64,000 bases of DNA from Legionella cherrii (GCF_900635815.1 NZ_LR134173.1:719501-783500), one strand, 5' to 3'; shown: positions 1 to 10,237, numbered from the stretch's first letter. Translations and numbers: made by a program. The notes: generated by a model not told the origin, from the letters alone.

Positions 1-646
1 CAATCTGCTCTATGGTAGCTAAATTCGTGGCTTCGCCGTGGCCGACAAGATTACCAACATCAACCAAATGTCGACCAATTCGGCCATCAAATGGCGCTGA
101 AATATGGGTATAACCGTAATTAATGGCCGCATTGATTTCTTCGGCTTCTGATTTATCCAATTGGGCGGCAATTTCTAACGTTTTGGCATACCATTTTTCG
201 ACTTCATTGAGCGAGGTAGCATGTTCCTTATACATGCGCTGTTGGCGTGCGTATTCTGATTTGTTGTACACCAGCGAGGCCTTTGCTGCGGCAACAGTTG
301 CCTTGGCAGCCCTAAGTTTTTCAAAATAAGGCTCGGGCTGAATGACAAAAAGTTCTTTTCCTTTTTTAACAAATGTTCCATCAACAAACTCTATTGAATC
401 AAGATAGCCTTCAACCCGTGCAACCAGATTAACTGAATTATAAGCTACCGTATTCCCTGTTTGGGTCACATATTCGGCCATTTCTGCAGGTATTGGTTTT
501 TGCACAACTACTGGCGGCGGCGGGATCGTTGGAACATTACTTTTGCCAAAAAAATGCACCATCAAATAGATGAGAAGTAAAATAGCAACAGCTATCCCTG
601 CCATTTTGACCGATTTAGAATCTTTAAAGTTCATACCTGATACCAT
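1..646 (-). CDS. RND/HlyD-type efflux membrane fusion protein (3' part beyond the window)
   Basis: The reading frame is open from an ATG at 646 to the window edge (about 215 residues visible). Residues about 15-33 form one hydrophobic membrane anchor, followed by a Pro-rich linker (IPPPPVVVQKP). A lipoyl-like half-motif (NLVARVEGYLDSIEFVDGTFVKKG) comes next, then an Ala-rich helical hairpin and the returning segment with YTHISAPFDGRIG, a classic AcrA/HlyD adaptor signature. Adaptors of this type bridge an inner-membrane RND pump and an outer-membrane channel. The next gene upstream on the same strand encodes such a channel, so the two probably form one efflux locus, with the pump expected past the left edge. 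A second in-frame ATG at 634 is an alternative start. Substrate is not predictable. Confidence 0.85.
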   Translation of the reverse strand, partial: MVSGMNFKDSKSVKMAGIAVAILLLIYLMVHFFGKSNVPTIPPPPVVVQKPIPAEMAEYVTQTGNTVAYNSVNLVARVEGYLDSIEFVDGTFVKKGKELFVIQPEPYFEKLRAAKATVAAAKASLVYNKSEYARQQRMYKEHATSLNEVEKWYAKTLEIAAQLDKSEAEEINAAINYGYTHISAPFDGRIGRHLVDVGNLVGHGEATNLATIEQI

Positions 647-950
647 TTTATTTATTTTTCCCAAGTTTTCTTTCTCAATTTAAGAAAGAAGGTGTCGCAC
701 TGCGAGGGATAAAAAACTATTACTTCACCGACCCCTCACTTCGACCTTACTGCCATTAGAAGAAAATATCCCTTCCTCCCTTGGGGGAGAAGGCGCGCCC
801 GTCAGGGCGGATGAGGGTATTGAGCATGGCTAATGCCCCCTCATCCCTACCCCTCTCCCGGAAACGGAAGAGGGGATTATATTTCTTTCTCCACCATCGT
901 ATGTGTCTCTACACCACCCTGATCAATCCCATGCAACCCAGATCAATTGT
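647..950. repeat. Intergenic region with REP-like palindromic element
   Basis: The gap between the two efflux genes holds no convincing ORF. At 796-809 a small hairpin (CGCCC-GTCA-GGGCG) sits inside the motif GGGAGAAGG...GGATGAGGG. A second hairpin pairs 850-856 (CCCCTCT) with 869-875 (AGAGGGG). GGATGAGGG at 809-817 is the inverse of CCCTCATCC at 838-846. This is the form of dispersed GGGAGAAGG/GGATGAGGG intergenic repeats seen in many proteobacteria. It may act as an mRNA processing or attenuation structure between the outer-membrane factor and adaptor genes. Confidence 0.55.
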
Positions 951-2507
951 CTACCATTTAGGTAAATAAAGTTCTTTTATTCTTTCTTTCTTAGTTCGAG
1001 GTGCTTCATGATTCTGTTGTTTGAGCAAAGTACCCCAGTTTGTTCGTGCTGCCATTTCCGCTTTAATTTGTTGTGGTACCACATCATGAGTACCGCGGAT
1101 TTCCCAACCACCGCCAAGTGCACGATAAAGAGCGACTAATGCCTGGGGAATATTGGCTTGCGCATTCACCAATGAAGTCTGCACACTTAATTGTTGCTGC
1201 TCAGCATTAAGCACCGGTGTAAAATCTGTTTCGCCGTTAATGTAACGAATTATTGCGAGTTTCAACGTTTTGATTGCAGCAGCGTTTGCTTGCTTTAAGG
1301 AGCGCTCCGCTTTTTTTGCTTCAATATAGGCGGTAATATTATTTTGCACTTCTTGCTGTGCTTTTAGAACCAGATTGACATAATTTAATACGGATTGCTG
1401 GAATACGGCATCTTGCGCCCGTACCGCGTTGGTGATTTGGCCGTAATTGAGTATTGGCCATGTCAGCGTTGGTCCGGCAGTGATGGCGCGATTTGACCAA
1501 TTAAAGAGATCGGCAAGGGAGTTTGACCCAATATTGTTTGAAGAAAAAACAAACGTCCCATTTAAAGAAAAAGATGGAAAAAGATTGGCTTTAGTTGCAC
1601 CGATTTTGGCCGATTGTGCTATCGCATCCAAACGTGCTTGATGAATGTCCGGTCGACGCGCTAATGTTTCTTTAGGAATTCCAACCGCTATCGTTGACGG
1701 TGCTTTAGGAATCCCTTTACTTTTCCTTAGTTGTCCATCAACTCCGTTAGGCACCGTCCCTAATAAAAGCGCCATTGCATTCCTTTGTTGCTCTAAACTA
1801 TTTACCAATGGCGGCAGAGACGCTTCGGTCTGTGAAAGCTCTGTCTGCGCTTGCTCCACATCAATCAGGTTAGTTTGTCCTGCATTATACCGAGCTTTGG
1901 CTATTTTTAGACCTTCTCGCTGCACCACGATGTTGGCTTTTGTTACCTTGATTTGCGCTTCATAAGTACGGATTTGGATGTAGGTGCTGGCAACGTCGGC
2001 AGTAAGAGTGACTAGCGCATTATCATAAGCAGCTAGAGAAGATAAAAATGTCGCATCATTAGCCTGGATAGCTCGGCGATATTTACCCCAAAAATCTATT
2101 TCCCAATTCGCAGTAAAACCCAGCGAAGCGGTCTCAAAGGTTGAAGGTAAAATCGTTTGCAGCTCACCGCCACCAATTTCGTAGTAAGTGAAGTTACCGG
2201 TTGCAGCCTGTTGTTGCGGATACAACAGTCCAACTGACTGAGCCAATAGTGCCCGAGTTTGCAAAACCCTTACCCCAGCAATCTGTACTGACAGATTATT
2301 GTGATAACCTTGATTAATTAATGAAGTAAGTACTGGATCATGAAAAACTTGCCACCATTTTATCGTTTTAAATGGTGCTTCTTTTACTGAGGCATCCCTT
2401 ATTGGCCAATGTGCAGCAACCGGTTTTTTCGGCTCTTTATAATTAGGGCCCACCATAAAACAGGCGCTAAGTAGCAAACAAGCAACAAAGGTAAAAATTT
2501 TTAACAT
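951..2507 (-). CDS. NodT/OprM-family outer-membrane efflux lipoprotein
   Basis: A 518-residue TolC-like outer-membrane factor. I chose the ATG at 2507 because it starts directly with a lipoprotein signal (MLKIFTFVACLLLSAC, lipobox LSAC with Cys16); an upstream ATG at 2543 would bury this signal. Family signatures include MVGPNYKEP after the Cys, WWQVFHDPVLTSLI, and the paired repeats ETLARRPDIHQARLDA and GPTLTWPILNYG. The two coiled-coil OEP repeats lie at roughly 60-260 and 275-460. Length is in the usual range of 460-520. It lies between parC and the adaptor gene on the same strand and probably forms the exit duct of that pump. A Glu/Lys-rich C-terminal tail follows the last repeat. Confidence 0.9.
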   Translation of the reverse strand: MLKIFTFVACLLLSACFMVGPNYKEPKKPVAAHWPIRDASVKEAPFKTIKWWQVFHDPVLTSLINQGYHNNLSVQIAGVRVLQTRALLAQSVGLLYPQQQAATGNFTYYEIGGGELQTILPSTFETASLGFTANWEIDFWGKYRRAIQANDATFLSSLAAYDNALVTLTADVASTYIQIRTYEAQIKVTKANIVVQREGLKIAKARYNAGQTNLIDVEQAQTELSQTEASLPPLVNSLEQQRNAMALLLGTVPNGVDGQLRKSKGIPKAPSTIAVGIPKETLARRPDIHQARLDAIAQSAKIGATKANLFPSFSLNGTFVFSSNNIGSNSLADLFNWSNRAITAGPTLTWPILNYGQITNAVRAQDAVFQQSVLNYVNLVLKAQQEVQNNITAYIEAKKAERSLKQANAAAIKTLKLAIIRYINGETDFTPVLNAEQQQLSVQTSLVNAQANIPQALVALYRALGGGWEIRGTHDVVPQQIKAEMAARTNWGTLLKQQNHEAPRTKKERIKELYLPKW

Positions 2508-2671
2508 AAGCGCCAAGATTTCCCTATCTAAACTATTTTCCATTATTGGAAATGATTAGCTATTATTACTACTCAGAACTTTATCACTACTATAAATTAT
2601 TTAATAGATCATTGGTTTAAATATTGGATGAAACGAGGGCATTTTCTCATTGATGCTTTGCTCAATTTGCA

Positions 2672-2697
2672 GTAGGTTGCGCCTTGGCCCAACCTAC
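2672..2697. repeat. Short palindromic intergenic repeat (GTAGGTTG...CAACCTAC)
   Basis: GTAGGTTG at 2672-2679 is perfectly inverted at 2690-2697, around a core GCCTTGGC. The same core motif recurs at 19521-19589 and 57619-57687, so this looks like a member of a dispersed intergenic repeat. It lies 49 bases past the parC stop and could also help end the parC transcript, although no T-tract follows. Confidence 0.5.
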
Positions 2698-2745
2698 CGT
2701 TAGATACTTATTAGAAAATCCTGGTTACGCACTGTCTTGAAGAGA

Positions 2746-4983
2746 TTATTCGGCGGTAATGACTTGTAATTGCGTCACATTCTGTAAGCCACGCGGTAAT
2801 CGATTGCCTCGACGCCCACGTTCCCCTTTATAATGCTCTAAATCAGCCCCTTTCAAAGTAAAATGGCGTTTACCGGCATGGACGGTGAGCGAATCATCTG
2901 CAGTGAGTACTTGCAAATCAATCACATATTCTTCGCGCGATGCCGCTTTAGCTGCAGGAATGCTAATTAATTTATTGCCCTTCCCGCGAGATAATTCAGG
3001 GACTTCTTTGGCAGAAAAAATGAGTAATCGACCCACACTTGTCGCGCAAGCAACAAATAATTCATCGTGTTTCGGTAGTATTCGCGGTGGTAAAATAAGA
3101 CTGGCTTCAGGCAATCTGATGCACGCCTTTCCATTGCGATTTTTTACGTACAAATCGGCGATTTTTGCAATAAAACCATATCCCGCGTCACAAGCTAATA
3201 ACACCAATTGTTCTGGTTCGCCGCCAACTACCGCTTCAAACAATGCACCTTCAGCCGGATTCAGCTTCCCTGTCAGGGGCTCGCCTTGTCCGCGAGCAGA
3301 AGGTAAGACATGGCCAGGTAAGGAGTAGACCTTACCTTCACTATCAAAAAAGAGTATTTGCTGATTTGAGCGCGCCATAGCTTGTGCTTTGAACTCATCC
3401 CCCGCTTTATAACTTAGCTCACTGCCTATGACATCATATCCTTTAGCTGCCCTTACCCACCCTTTTTTGGAAAGCACGACCGTAATAGGTTCATTGGGTA
3501 AAATATCCTCTTCTTTTAACGCTTGTGATTCCTGGCGGACAATAATGGGGGAGCGACGAGCATCACCAAACTCATCTCTATCTCTTATAATTTCTTCTTT
3601 AACCAAAGCTTTTAAACGTTGCTCTGATGCAAGGATGTTTTGCAGATTATCCCGTTCAGCACATAGTTCATCCAACTCACCACGTATCTTGATTTCTTCC
3701 AGCTTTGCCAAATGACGCAATTTCATTTCTAAAATCGCTTCAGCTTGACGGTCACTCAGATTAAAACGAGCCATTAAGCCTTGTTTCGGTTGTTCATGTT
3801 CACGGATAATTGCAATGACTTCATCAATGTTTAAATAGGCAATCAGTAACCCTTCAAGTACATGAATTCGATCCAGTACTTTGACCAAACGATATTCTAA
3901 ACGCCGCTTCACTACCGTTAATCGATAAGACAACCACTCGGTAAGAATATCCAATAAATTTTTAACTTTGGGTCTGCCATCAAGTCCTATCATGTTGAAA
4001 TTAACACGATAACTTCGCTCCAAATCGGTTGTGGCAAATAAATGAGACATTAAACCGTCTACATCAACTCGGTTTGAACGAGGAATAATGACTAACCGAG
4101 TTGGATGCTCATGATCGGACTCATCGCGCAAATCCTCTACCATAGGTAATTTTTTCTGTTGCATTTGCAACGCAATTTGTTCAACTACCTTGGCACCCGA
4201 TACCTGATAAGGCAAGGCGGTGATCACTATATTTTGTTTTTCCTGACAGTAAACAGCCCGCATCTTAATTGAACCATTACCTGTTTCATACAGATTAGCA
4301 ATTGCGTCAGGTGGTGTTATTATTTCAGCTTCTGTCGGAAAATCTGGCCCTTTAATGTGTTGTGTAATCGCCGCTAAATCGGCTTGAGGATTATCCAGCA
4401 AATGCACACACGCATTAGCTACTTCTGTTAAGTTATGGGGGAGGATATCCGAAGCCATGCCCACTGCAATCCCGGTGGCGCCATTTAATAATATGTTAGG
4501 TAAGCGTGCAGGCAATAGTGCTGGTTCTTGCAGCGTTCCATCAAAATTATCCACCCAATCAACGGTACCTTGTAATAACTCTGATAGGAGTACTTCTGCA
4601 TAAGGAGATAATCGAGCCTCGGTATATCGCATGGCGGCAAAAGATTTGGGATCATCCGGAGAACCCCAGTTTCCTTGGCCATCAACAAAAGGATAACGGT
4701 AAGAAAAGGGTTGCGCCATGAGTACCATGGCTTCGTAACATGCACTGTCACCATGTGGATGGAACTTACCCAGTACATCCCCAACGGTACGTGCTGATTT
4801 CTTATACTTGGCAGTTGCCTTTAAACCAAGCTCCGACATAGCATAAATAATCCGTCGCTGAACTGGCTTTAGACCATCTGCAATATGGGGTAAGGCTCTA
4901 TCTAAAATGACATACATTGAATAATCAAGATAGGCTTTTTCTGTAAACTCAGTTAATGCTTTTCGTTCTGTGACTTCATTCAT
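2746..4983 (-). CDS. parC: DNA topoisomerase IV subunit A
   Basis: This is the catalytic subunit of the decatenating type IIA topoisomerase that works with ParE. From the ATG at 4983 the protein has 745 residues and its landmarks fall on E. coli numbering: quinolone-region Ser80 and Glu84 in [12 protein letters not shown], and catalytic Tyr120 in [10 protein letters not shown]. An in-frame ATG at 4998 would add five residues. The breakage-reunion domain fills the N-terminal half and the beta-pinwheel DNA-wrapping domain the C-terminal third. Ser80 and Glu84 are the wild-type residues, so no quinolone-resistance change is visible here. It is transcribed divergently from a diguanylate cyclase, with DnaA-box-like sites between them. 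parE is not in the window. Confidence 0.97.
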   Translation of the reverse strand: MNEVTERKALTEFTEKAYLDYSMYVILDRALPHIADGLKPVQRRIIYAMSELGLKATAKYKKSARTVGDVLGKFHPHGDSACYEAMVLMAQPFSYRYPFVDGQGNWGSPDDPKSFAAMRYTEARLSPYAEVLLSELLQGTVDWVDNFDGTLQEPALLPARLPNILLNGATGIAVGMASDILPHNLTEVANACVHLLDNPQADLAAITQHIKGPDFPTEAEIITPPDAIANLYETGNGSIKMRAVYCQEKQNIVITALPYQVSGAKVVEQIALQMQQKKLPMVEDLRDESDHEHPTRLVIIPRSNRVDVDGLMSHLFATTDLERSYRVNFNMIGLDGRPKVKNLLDILTEWLSYRLTVVKRRLEYRLVKVLDRIHVLEGLLIAYLNIDEVIAIIREHEQPKQGLMARFNLSDRQAEAILEMKLRHLAKLEEIKIRGELDELCAERDNLQNILASEQRLKALVKEEIIRDRDEFGDARRSPIIVRQESQALKEEDILPNEPITVVLSKKGWVRAAKGYDVIGSELSYKAGDEFKAQAMARSNQQILFFDSEGKVYSLPGHVLPSARGQGEPLTGKLNPAEGALFEAVVGGEPEQLVLLACDAGYGFIAKIADLYVKNRNGKACIRLPEASLILPPRILPKHDELFVACATSVGRLLIFSAKEVPELSRGKGNKLISIPAAKAASREEYVIDLQVLTADDSLTVHAGKRHFTLKGADLEHYKGERGRRGNRLPRGLQNVTQLQVITAE

Positions 4984-4998
4984 TGTTTTTTTATTCAT

Positions 4999-5335
4999 GA
5001 AAATAATAATTACTATTTAACCATCGCCATGCTTTATTGCAAAGCAATTTTAGCAAAGTTCGCTTATCGCATATATAGAAACTGCATATATATTGTGAAT
5101 AACTTTGCTCCATCTACAATGTTTGTAACAGGATTGATTTTAACTTATTGAAATTAAAATCTTTTTATAAAATTTTTATTTTTTAAAGCAATTCCCGCCT
5201 GTGGATAACTTTGTGCATGATGATGGAATAAAATGCTAAGCTCCTGTAAGTAAACTAAAAATTTATGGGTCCAGTTCCTCTTGCCCTGAATAAGATGAAT
5301 AATGATATATAATTGAATAAAGGGAAACCTAATTA
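4999..5335. promoter_or_regulatory. AT-rich divergent intergenic region with two DnaA-box matches
   Basis: This 337-base region separates parC from the diguanylate cyclase gene and must hold both promoters. It contains TGTGAATAA at 5094-5102 and TGTGGATAA at 5200-5208; both match TTATNCACA on the minus strand. The stretch 5145-5185 is almost purely A/T. No ORF is supported. Whether DnaA binds here is inference. Confidence 0.5.
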
Positions 5336-7507
5336 ATGGCTTTTATGAATGACGGCAAAAATAGAAATAAAGACTCGTTACTTATTAATTCGGACTATCA
5401 ATCCAGCAAATTTTTGATGTATTTTATTTTTATACCTGCACTCACTCTTGTTTTAATTATTAGCATTTTCTCATATCGCCAAGTCAATAAATTGGTCGAG
5501 GCGAATAGTTTGGTCACTCATACTTATCAAGTCATTCAATCCACTGATCAAATATTATTTTTCATTGTCAATCTTAATTCGTTACAAAGAGGTTATCTTA
5601 TCTCCGGTGATGACCGATTCCTAACCAAAATCGATAAAATAAAATCCGACTTTAAACCTAATTTTGATAATTTATTTGATTTAACCAAAGACAACCCATC
5701 CCAAACCGAGCGAATAACACGTTTTGTTGATTTAACGAACCAAAGGATTAGGCAATTAAATCAAGGCATTGAATTAAAAATGAAAAACAAAATCAATACA
5801 CAAGAAGGGATGGATTTCTTTCGTCAAGAGGTCGACCTTTCAAATCAAATTAAAGACTTAGGCCACGAAATAAAATCTGTTGAATTAGTACTATTAAATG
5901 AAAGAAATGAAATCGTACTTGATAACGCGAAACTAGCAAACTTTATTATTATATGTGGTAGCATCATTAGCATATGTGGCTTCATCTTAGCCTTCATCCT
6001 AACCAATAAGGAGTTAACCCGCAGTTTAAAAGCGGAACGGGACAGAGAAAATGTTGGGACTCAATTAAGAGGTATTTTGGAAAGCGCCTCCGATATGATC
6101 GCTGCTGTTGATAACAACCATTGCTATCTTATCTTTAATGAAGCATACCAGCGTGAATTTAAGCGTTTATTTGGTAAACCTATAGCCATCGGCATGCATG
6201 TTGATGATGTCTTTGCTGATGTTACAAGTGCAAAAAGTAAACTGGTGGAGGTATGGAAAGAATCGTTGAAAGGTGGAGAATTTGTCAGAAATATTGAATT
6301 TGAAGTACAAAAGCAGCATAACGTCTATGAAATTACCTCCAGCTTAATTAAAAATGAAAATAACGAAGTTGGTGGAGCAGTGTATATTATTCGTAATATT
6401 ACGAAACAAATTGAAGAACAAATAGAACTTAAAAGGTCTTATGAACAACTCCATGTGGGAATGCAAGCACTTCAAGATAAAAACGATCAAATCACTCTTC
6501 TTGTTGAATTAAGTGACATTATGCTTGCATGCAGCTCTCAAGATGAATTGAGTCATGTAATGACAAAATACTGCCAACGGATGTTGAGTTTTGCAAGTGG
6601 ATATTTATATATCATGCATCCCTCAAGAAACTTTCTGGAAATGGCAACTTCCTGGGGTTCACCCAACATTCAAGATAAAAATTTTTCTCCTGATGCATGT
6701 TGGGCAATCCGCTTGGGAAGAATTCATCACGTACGGCCATCCCATAACGAATTAATTTGCAATCATGTGCACGTTACCAAAGAATTCAACTTAACCTCTC
6801 TATGCGTTCCGCTCATGGCTCAGAATGATATTTATGGTTTATTGTATTTAGAAATCACTCAAGAAAATCCAGTTGCATTTTCTGAAAATCAGCGCCTTAT
6901 AATCAACGCGTTCTCCGAATTAACTGCCCTCGCATTTGCTAATGTACGCTTAAGAGAAAATCTCCGCTATCAATCGATGCGTGATCCTTTAACTGGTTTA
7001 TATAATCGTCGCTATCTAGAGGATTTTCTTTTGAAACAAATTCATCAATCAGAGCGAACTCGAACCCCACTATCAATCTTGATGCTGGATTTAGATCACT
7101 TCAAAAAAGTAAATGACACTTATGGACATGATGCGGGCGATGCCGTCTTAAAAGAATTAGGAAAGGTGTTGCAAGATGATATCCGTGTCGGAGACATAGC
7201 CGCCCGTTATGGTGGCGAAGAGTTTATTATTGTTTTTTATGGCATCGGTGCTGAAATGATCAAAAAACGTGCTGAAAACATCAGACACAATGTTTCCCGA
7301 CTGCAAATAAAATATGGCGCGCAGCATGTGGGTCCTATAACTATTTCGATTGGTGCTGCCGTATATCCCATGCATGGACGCAATGCTGAAGCATTAATCG
7401 AGTCAGCAGACAAGGCATTATATTTTGCCAAAGCCAATGGACGAAACCAGGTCGTTTTATTTTCAGATATTGAAAAGCCAGATAATAATGGCAAAACAGA
7501 TCAATAG
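5336..7507 (+). CDS. Membrane-bound sensor diguanylate cyclase (CHASE3-PAS-GAF-GGDEF)
   Basis: A 723-residue protein predicted to make cyclic di-GMP from two GTP. Two membrane segments (about 27-47 and 202-223) bracket a periplasmic helical domain with the CHASE3-like motif NSLQRGYLISGDDRFL. A PAS-like domain follows (about 240-350, starting ILESASDMIAAVDN), then a GAF-like domain (about 380-550), then the GGDEF domain. The active site is GGEEF (626-630), with the substrate motif RDPLTGLYNRRYLED upstream, so it should be active. An RxxD product-inhibition site (RVGD, 617-620) lies five residues before GGEEF. There is no EAL domain. It stands alone and divergent from parC. The ligand sensed is unknown. 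Confidence 0.93.
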   Translation: MAFMNDGKNRNKDSLLINSDYQSSKFLMYFIFIPALTLVLIISIFSYRQVNKLVEANSLVTHTYQVIQSTDQILFFIVNLNSLQRGYLISGDDRFLTKIDKIKSDFKPNFDNLFDLTKDNPSQTERITRFVDLTNQRIRQLNQGIELKMKNKINTQEGMDFFRQEVDLSNQIKDLGHEIKSVELVLLNERNEIVLDNAKLANFIIICGSIISICGFILAFILTNKELTRSLKAERDRENVGTQLRGILESASDMIAAVDNNHCYLIFNEAYQREFKRLFGKPIAIGMHVDDVFADVTSAKSKLVEVWKESLKGGEFVRNIEFEVQKQHNVYEITSSLIKNENNEVGGAVYIIRNITKQIEEQIELKRSYEQLHVGMQALQDKNDQITLLVELSDIMLACSSQDELSHVMTKYCQRMLSFASGYLYIMHPSRNFLEMATSWGSPNIQDKNFSPDACWAIRLGRIHHVRPSHNELICNHVHVTKEFNLTSLCVPLMAQNDIYGLLYLEITQENPVAFSENQRLIINAFSELTALAFANVRLRENLRYQSMRDPLTGLYNRRYLEDFLLKQIHQSERTRTPLSILMLDLDHFKKVNDTYGHDAGDAVLKELGKVLQDDIRVGDIAARYGGEEFIIVFYGIGAEMIKKRAENIRHNVSRLQIKYGAQHVGPITISIGAAVYPMHGRNAEALIESADKALYFAKANGRNQVVLFSDIEKPDNNGKTDQ

Positions 7508-7622
7508 AACAAATCTTCTAGTAATTAATATGACGTGATCCCCACTATATTGTGAGGACAGAGGATTGGTTTGTAACGAAATGAAGGACGACGACTTTGT
7601 GTCGCCATCCTTTATACATACA

Positions 7623-9620
7623 CTATGGATTAGGTTGTGCAGTACTTATGCCTTGTGCCGAGGTAACCACTACACTACTACACCAAGGCTGATCTTCTGC
7701 AGCACAACTGATATCTGCTGCTGTTGATGTTAATGGCGCAGGAGCTTTCAGCGTGAAATGGTAAAGTCTTTTAAGTGAATCCTCTAGAGTGATGACACAA
7801 GGAAAAGACGTGCTTGGAAGTTGGAATTTAAATGAGCTCCCTCTGCCAAGGCTAGATGACGCCGTTTGTGAACATACACCATAATGGGTAAAGACAGGGA
7901 AAGGACTGCCTACTGCGGGAGTGCCTGGACTAACGGTTATCACCTGCTGCGGATTGTATTGTTGGGAATTGGGTAACCCTGTCGCGCCACCAACGGTGAT
8001 CACAAGTCCATTGCCTAAAGTACTGATAAAACCTACCGCGTCATCTACGGAATACGCATAAACGTTCATTTGCAGCGCTTGATGTATTAGCGAAGTATAG
8101 GAATTAAAATCCTGTGCATAGCTTGAATGGTTTTTGTAGTTATACTGCAGTGCTGTATAGGCATCGAATCCAGCGCCACTGCTCGGTAAAGGTGTAGCAC
8201 AAAACGCAATGTACCCATATATATTTTCTACTGGCAGAGCAGTTGGCCCACTTAAATGGGTACCATTACAAGCGAAATAATTGGCATCAAACAAATTAAA
8301 TACCGCAATACAGTTGGCAAAATCCGGACTGGCTGGATTCGTGCTGCAATTGTTCCAGTATGCAGTAAGTGCAGCAGTTTGTGCGGCAGTACTGGTTAAT
8401 TGGGAATTGCCAATGACAACATTAAAAGCCCCGGGAATTCTGGGATAAGGAAGCCCTGCATAAACGGGCCATTGTGTTCCAGATAAAAAGGTGTTCAGAC
8501 TACTTCTAAAACTGGTTAGATCCACAACTGTTCCAGTATAACCGAGCTGGTTTGCCCCGTAGGGCTCCATTGCCACCGGCAAGTAAACTTGATCAACCGC
8601 TGAATAATCATAATTAACGATTGTACGATCAATGGAATACGGAAGTGGTTGAGTAGGTACTACTGCTGCAAAAGTATATTCAGTGAGCTGTTGCGGATCA
8701 TTAGTTGGCATGATGCTTGTCGCACTATATACACTGGTTTGCGAACAACCACTAATACAGGTCGGGCCGGGTGTAAACAAAGTCACCGGACTGACACCGG
8801 CTTCACTTTGTGTTTGGATCAGGTAGGATTGCACATCGTAGATATAGACACGCATTGAAGACCACCAATCGACATATTGATCCGCGGTATTGCCTCCAGT
8901 CGGATTAGGAACTAAATAGCTATAAAAAGGGACTGAGACTAATGCAGACTGCATTGGAGGGATGCCATGGATTCCATTAACATAAACTCGATGTAAGTGG
9001 GTTGCTGTGAAGGTGTAGCTGGGATCTGTTACTGCAAATTGAGCTTGCATCCACGTATCAACGGGCAGGATAGGTGCCTCGATAACCGGGTAGATGGGCT
9101 CAGACGTATTATTGTAAAAATAAAGTACTTTAGTTGGTACATTAGACACTTGAACAGTAATGGGGGCTCCAACTACGGGCGTAGCATCATCTGCTACAGC
9201 TGTTATTGTGATCACCGTAGTTGCGTCTACTCCAGTTAAGTTGAATGTACCCGTTTGAGTGCCAGTAATGGTTCCAGGTCCACTGATTTTAAATGTATAG
9301 CTAACAGGATGACCTGAACTATCGATAGCATTTGCGACAAAGCTACCAACACCATTTCCCGTGATGTCTGCCTGTGCAGAGCCGCTATTAGAGCTGGGCC
9401 AGGTAATTATCGCCGTAGAAGGTTGGGCACTTGCAGTTGTCGTCACCTCAGAACGGTGTGTACCCGTGCAGTTAGAGGTAGTTGAATAAGTCTGACCGGC
9501 TTGAGATTGGTCAGAACTTCCATTATCAGCAAGAGTACACGTATTGCGATCGACAGCATAGCATGTCATCGATACAAACAATGCGGTGGTGAAGATAAAA
9601 TGTCGTAGGTATTGTGTCAC
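7623..9620 (-). CDS. Large secreted protein of unknown function with Ig-like N-terminal region
   Basis: 665 residues, starting at a GTG (9618-9620) preceded by a good ribosome site (AAGGA about nine bases upstream). A signal peptide is clear (MTQYLRHFIFTTALFVSMTCYA, cleavage likely before VD). Residues about 60-155 are Ser/Thr/Gly/Val-rich and resemble a bacterial Ig-like repeat (GTITGTQTGTFNLTGVDATTVITITAV). The remainder begins TKVLYFYNNTSEPIYPVIEAP and is rich in Tyr, Pro and aromatic residues, with several Cys pairs. I cannot name a catalytic motif. Export by the Sec pathway, then perhaps type II secretion, is plausible. Its base composition is visibly more GC-rich than the neighbouring regulatory gene. 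A carbohydrate-active or adhesive role is possible but unproven. Confidence 0.75.
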   Translation of the reverse strand: MTQYLRHFIFTTALFVSMTCYAVDRNTCTLADNGSSDQSQAGQTYSTTSNCTGTHRSEVTTTASAQPSTAIITWPSSNSGSAQADITGNGVGSFVANAIDSSGHPVSYTFKISGPGTITGTQTGTFNLTGVDATTVITITAVADDATPVVGAPITVQVSNVPTKVLYFYNNTSEPIYPVIEAPILPVDTWMQAQFAVTDPSYTFTATHLHRVYVNGIHGIPPMQSALVSVPFYSYLVPNPTGGNTADQYVDWWSSMRVYIYDVQSYLIQTQSEAGVSPVTLFTPGPTCISGCSQTSVYSATSIMPTNDPQQLTEYTFAAVVPTQPLPYSIDRTIVNYDYSAVDQVYLPVAMEPYGANQLGYTGTVVDLTSFRSSLNTFLSGTQWPVYAGLPYPRIPGAFNVVIGNSQLTSTAAQTAALTAYWNNCSTNPASPDFANCIAVFNLFDANYFACNGTHLSGPTALPVENIYGYIAFCATPLPSSGAGFDAYTALQYNYKNHSSYAQDFNSYTSLIHQALQMNVYAYSVDDAVGFISTLGNGLVITVGGATGLPNSQQYNPQQVITVSPGTPAVGSPFPVFTHYGVCSQTASSSLGRGSSFKFQLPSTSFPCVITLEDSLKRLYHFTLKAPAPLTSTAADISCAAEDQPWCSSVVVTSAQGISTAQPNP

Positions 9621-9746
9621 AGTCTTATCCTTAAATAATCGTTAAAATTTCAATCATACGGAACATTTAATCTGTAATTCATTACAGAAATATGCCCCCT
9701 TTACCACTTCTGCATTCGCATGTTTTGCTGTATCAGCTGAAGAATA

Positions 9747-9781
9747 GTAACCCGGGTTTCACTGTGCTTTACCCAGGTTAC
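9747..9781. terminator. Inverted repeat downstream of the atp operon
   Basis: GTAACCCGGGT (9747-9757) pairs with ACCCAGGTTAC (9771-9781) with one mismatch, forming an 11-bp stem with a 13-base loop. It lies 34 bases beyond the atpC stop on the minus strand. No long T-tract follows, so it may be an mRNA 3'-end stabiliser rather than a simple intrinsic terminator. Confidence 0.45.
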
Positions 9782-9814
9782 CAAATAAAGGGGTATCTCT
9801 TGGACAGGGGATTG

Positions 9815-10237
9815 TTACTTGATGGTCTTTCTTACTTTTTGAATCGCACGAATTTGGGCAACAGCACGTGCTAATTCTGCAGCAGCAACTGAATAATCCA
9901 TTTCACCGCCTTTGTTGGCCATTGCAGCTTCAGCTTGGGCTTTTGCAGCAAGTGCAGCGGATTCATCAAGATGATCGGCACGCTCAATCACATCAGCAAG
10001 AACAGTAACACTGTTAGGCTGAATTTCCAGCATTCCACCTTGAACGTAATAAATTTCTTGGTGGCCACCAGGTAAGGTAACTCGTACTTCACCTGGTTTG
10101 AGGACGGTAAGCAAAGGCGCATGACCTGCTGTAATGCCTACTTCACCTAATTCTCCGGTTGCGACAACCATTTCCACCACACCGGAGAATATTTCATGTT
10201 CAGCACTAACAATATCTAAGTGCGTTGTTCTAGTCAT
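9815..10237 (-). CDS. atpC: ATP synthase F1 subunit epsilon
   Basis: 140 residues. The N-terminal beta-sandwich (about 1-85) carries the family signature GELGEVGITAGHAPLLT, and the C-terminal two-helix domain (about 88-138) is Ala-rich. The epsilon subunit binds gamma in the central stalk and the C-terminal helices inhibit ATP hydrolysis. Last gene of the atp operon, 11 bases after atpD. Length and layout are normal for gammaproteobacteria. Confidence 0.97.
   Translation of the reverse strand: MTRTTHLDIVSAEHEIFSGVVEMVVATGELGEVGITAGHAPLLTVLKPGEVRVTLPGGHQEIYYVQGGMLEIQPNSVTVLADVIERADHLDESAALAAKAQAEAAMANKGGEMDYSVAAAELARAVAQIRAIQKVRKTIK

Noticed and set aside
1447..1965. Plus-strand ORFs opposite the outer-membrane factor gene
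   Set aside because: They are frame shadows of an unambiguous minus-strand gene.
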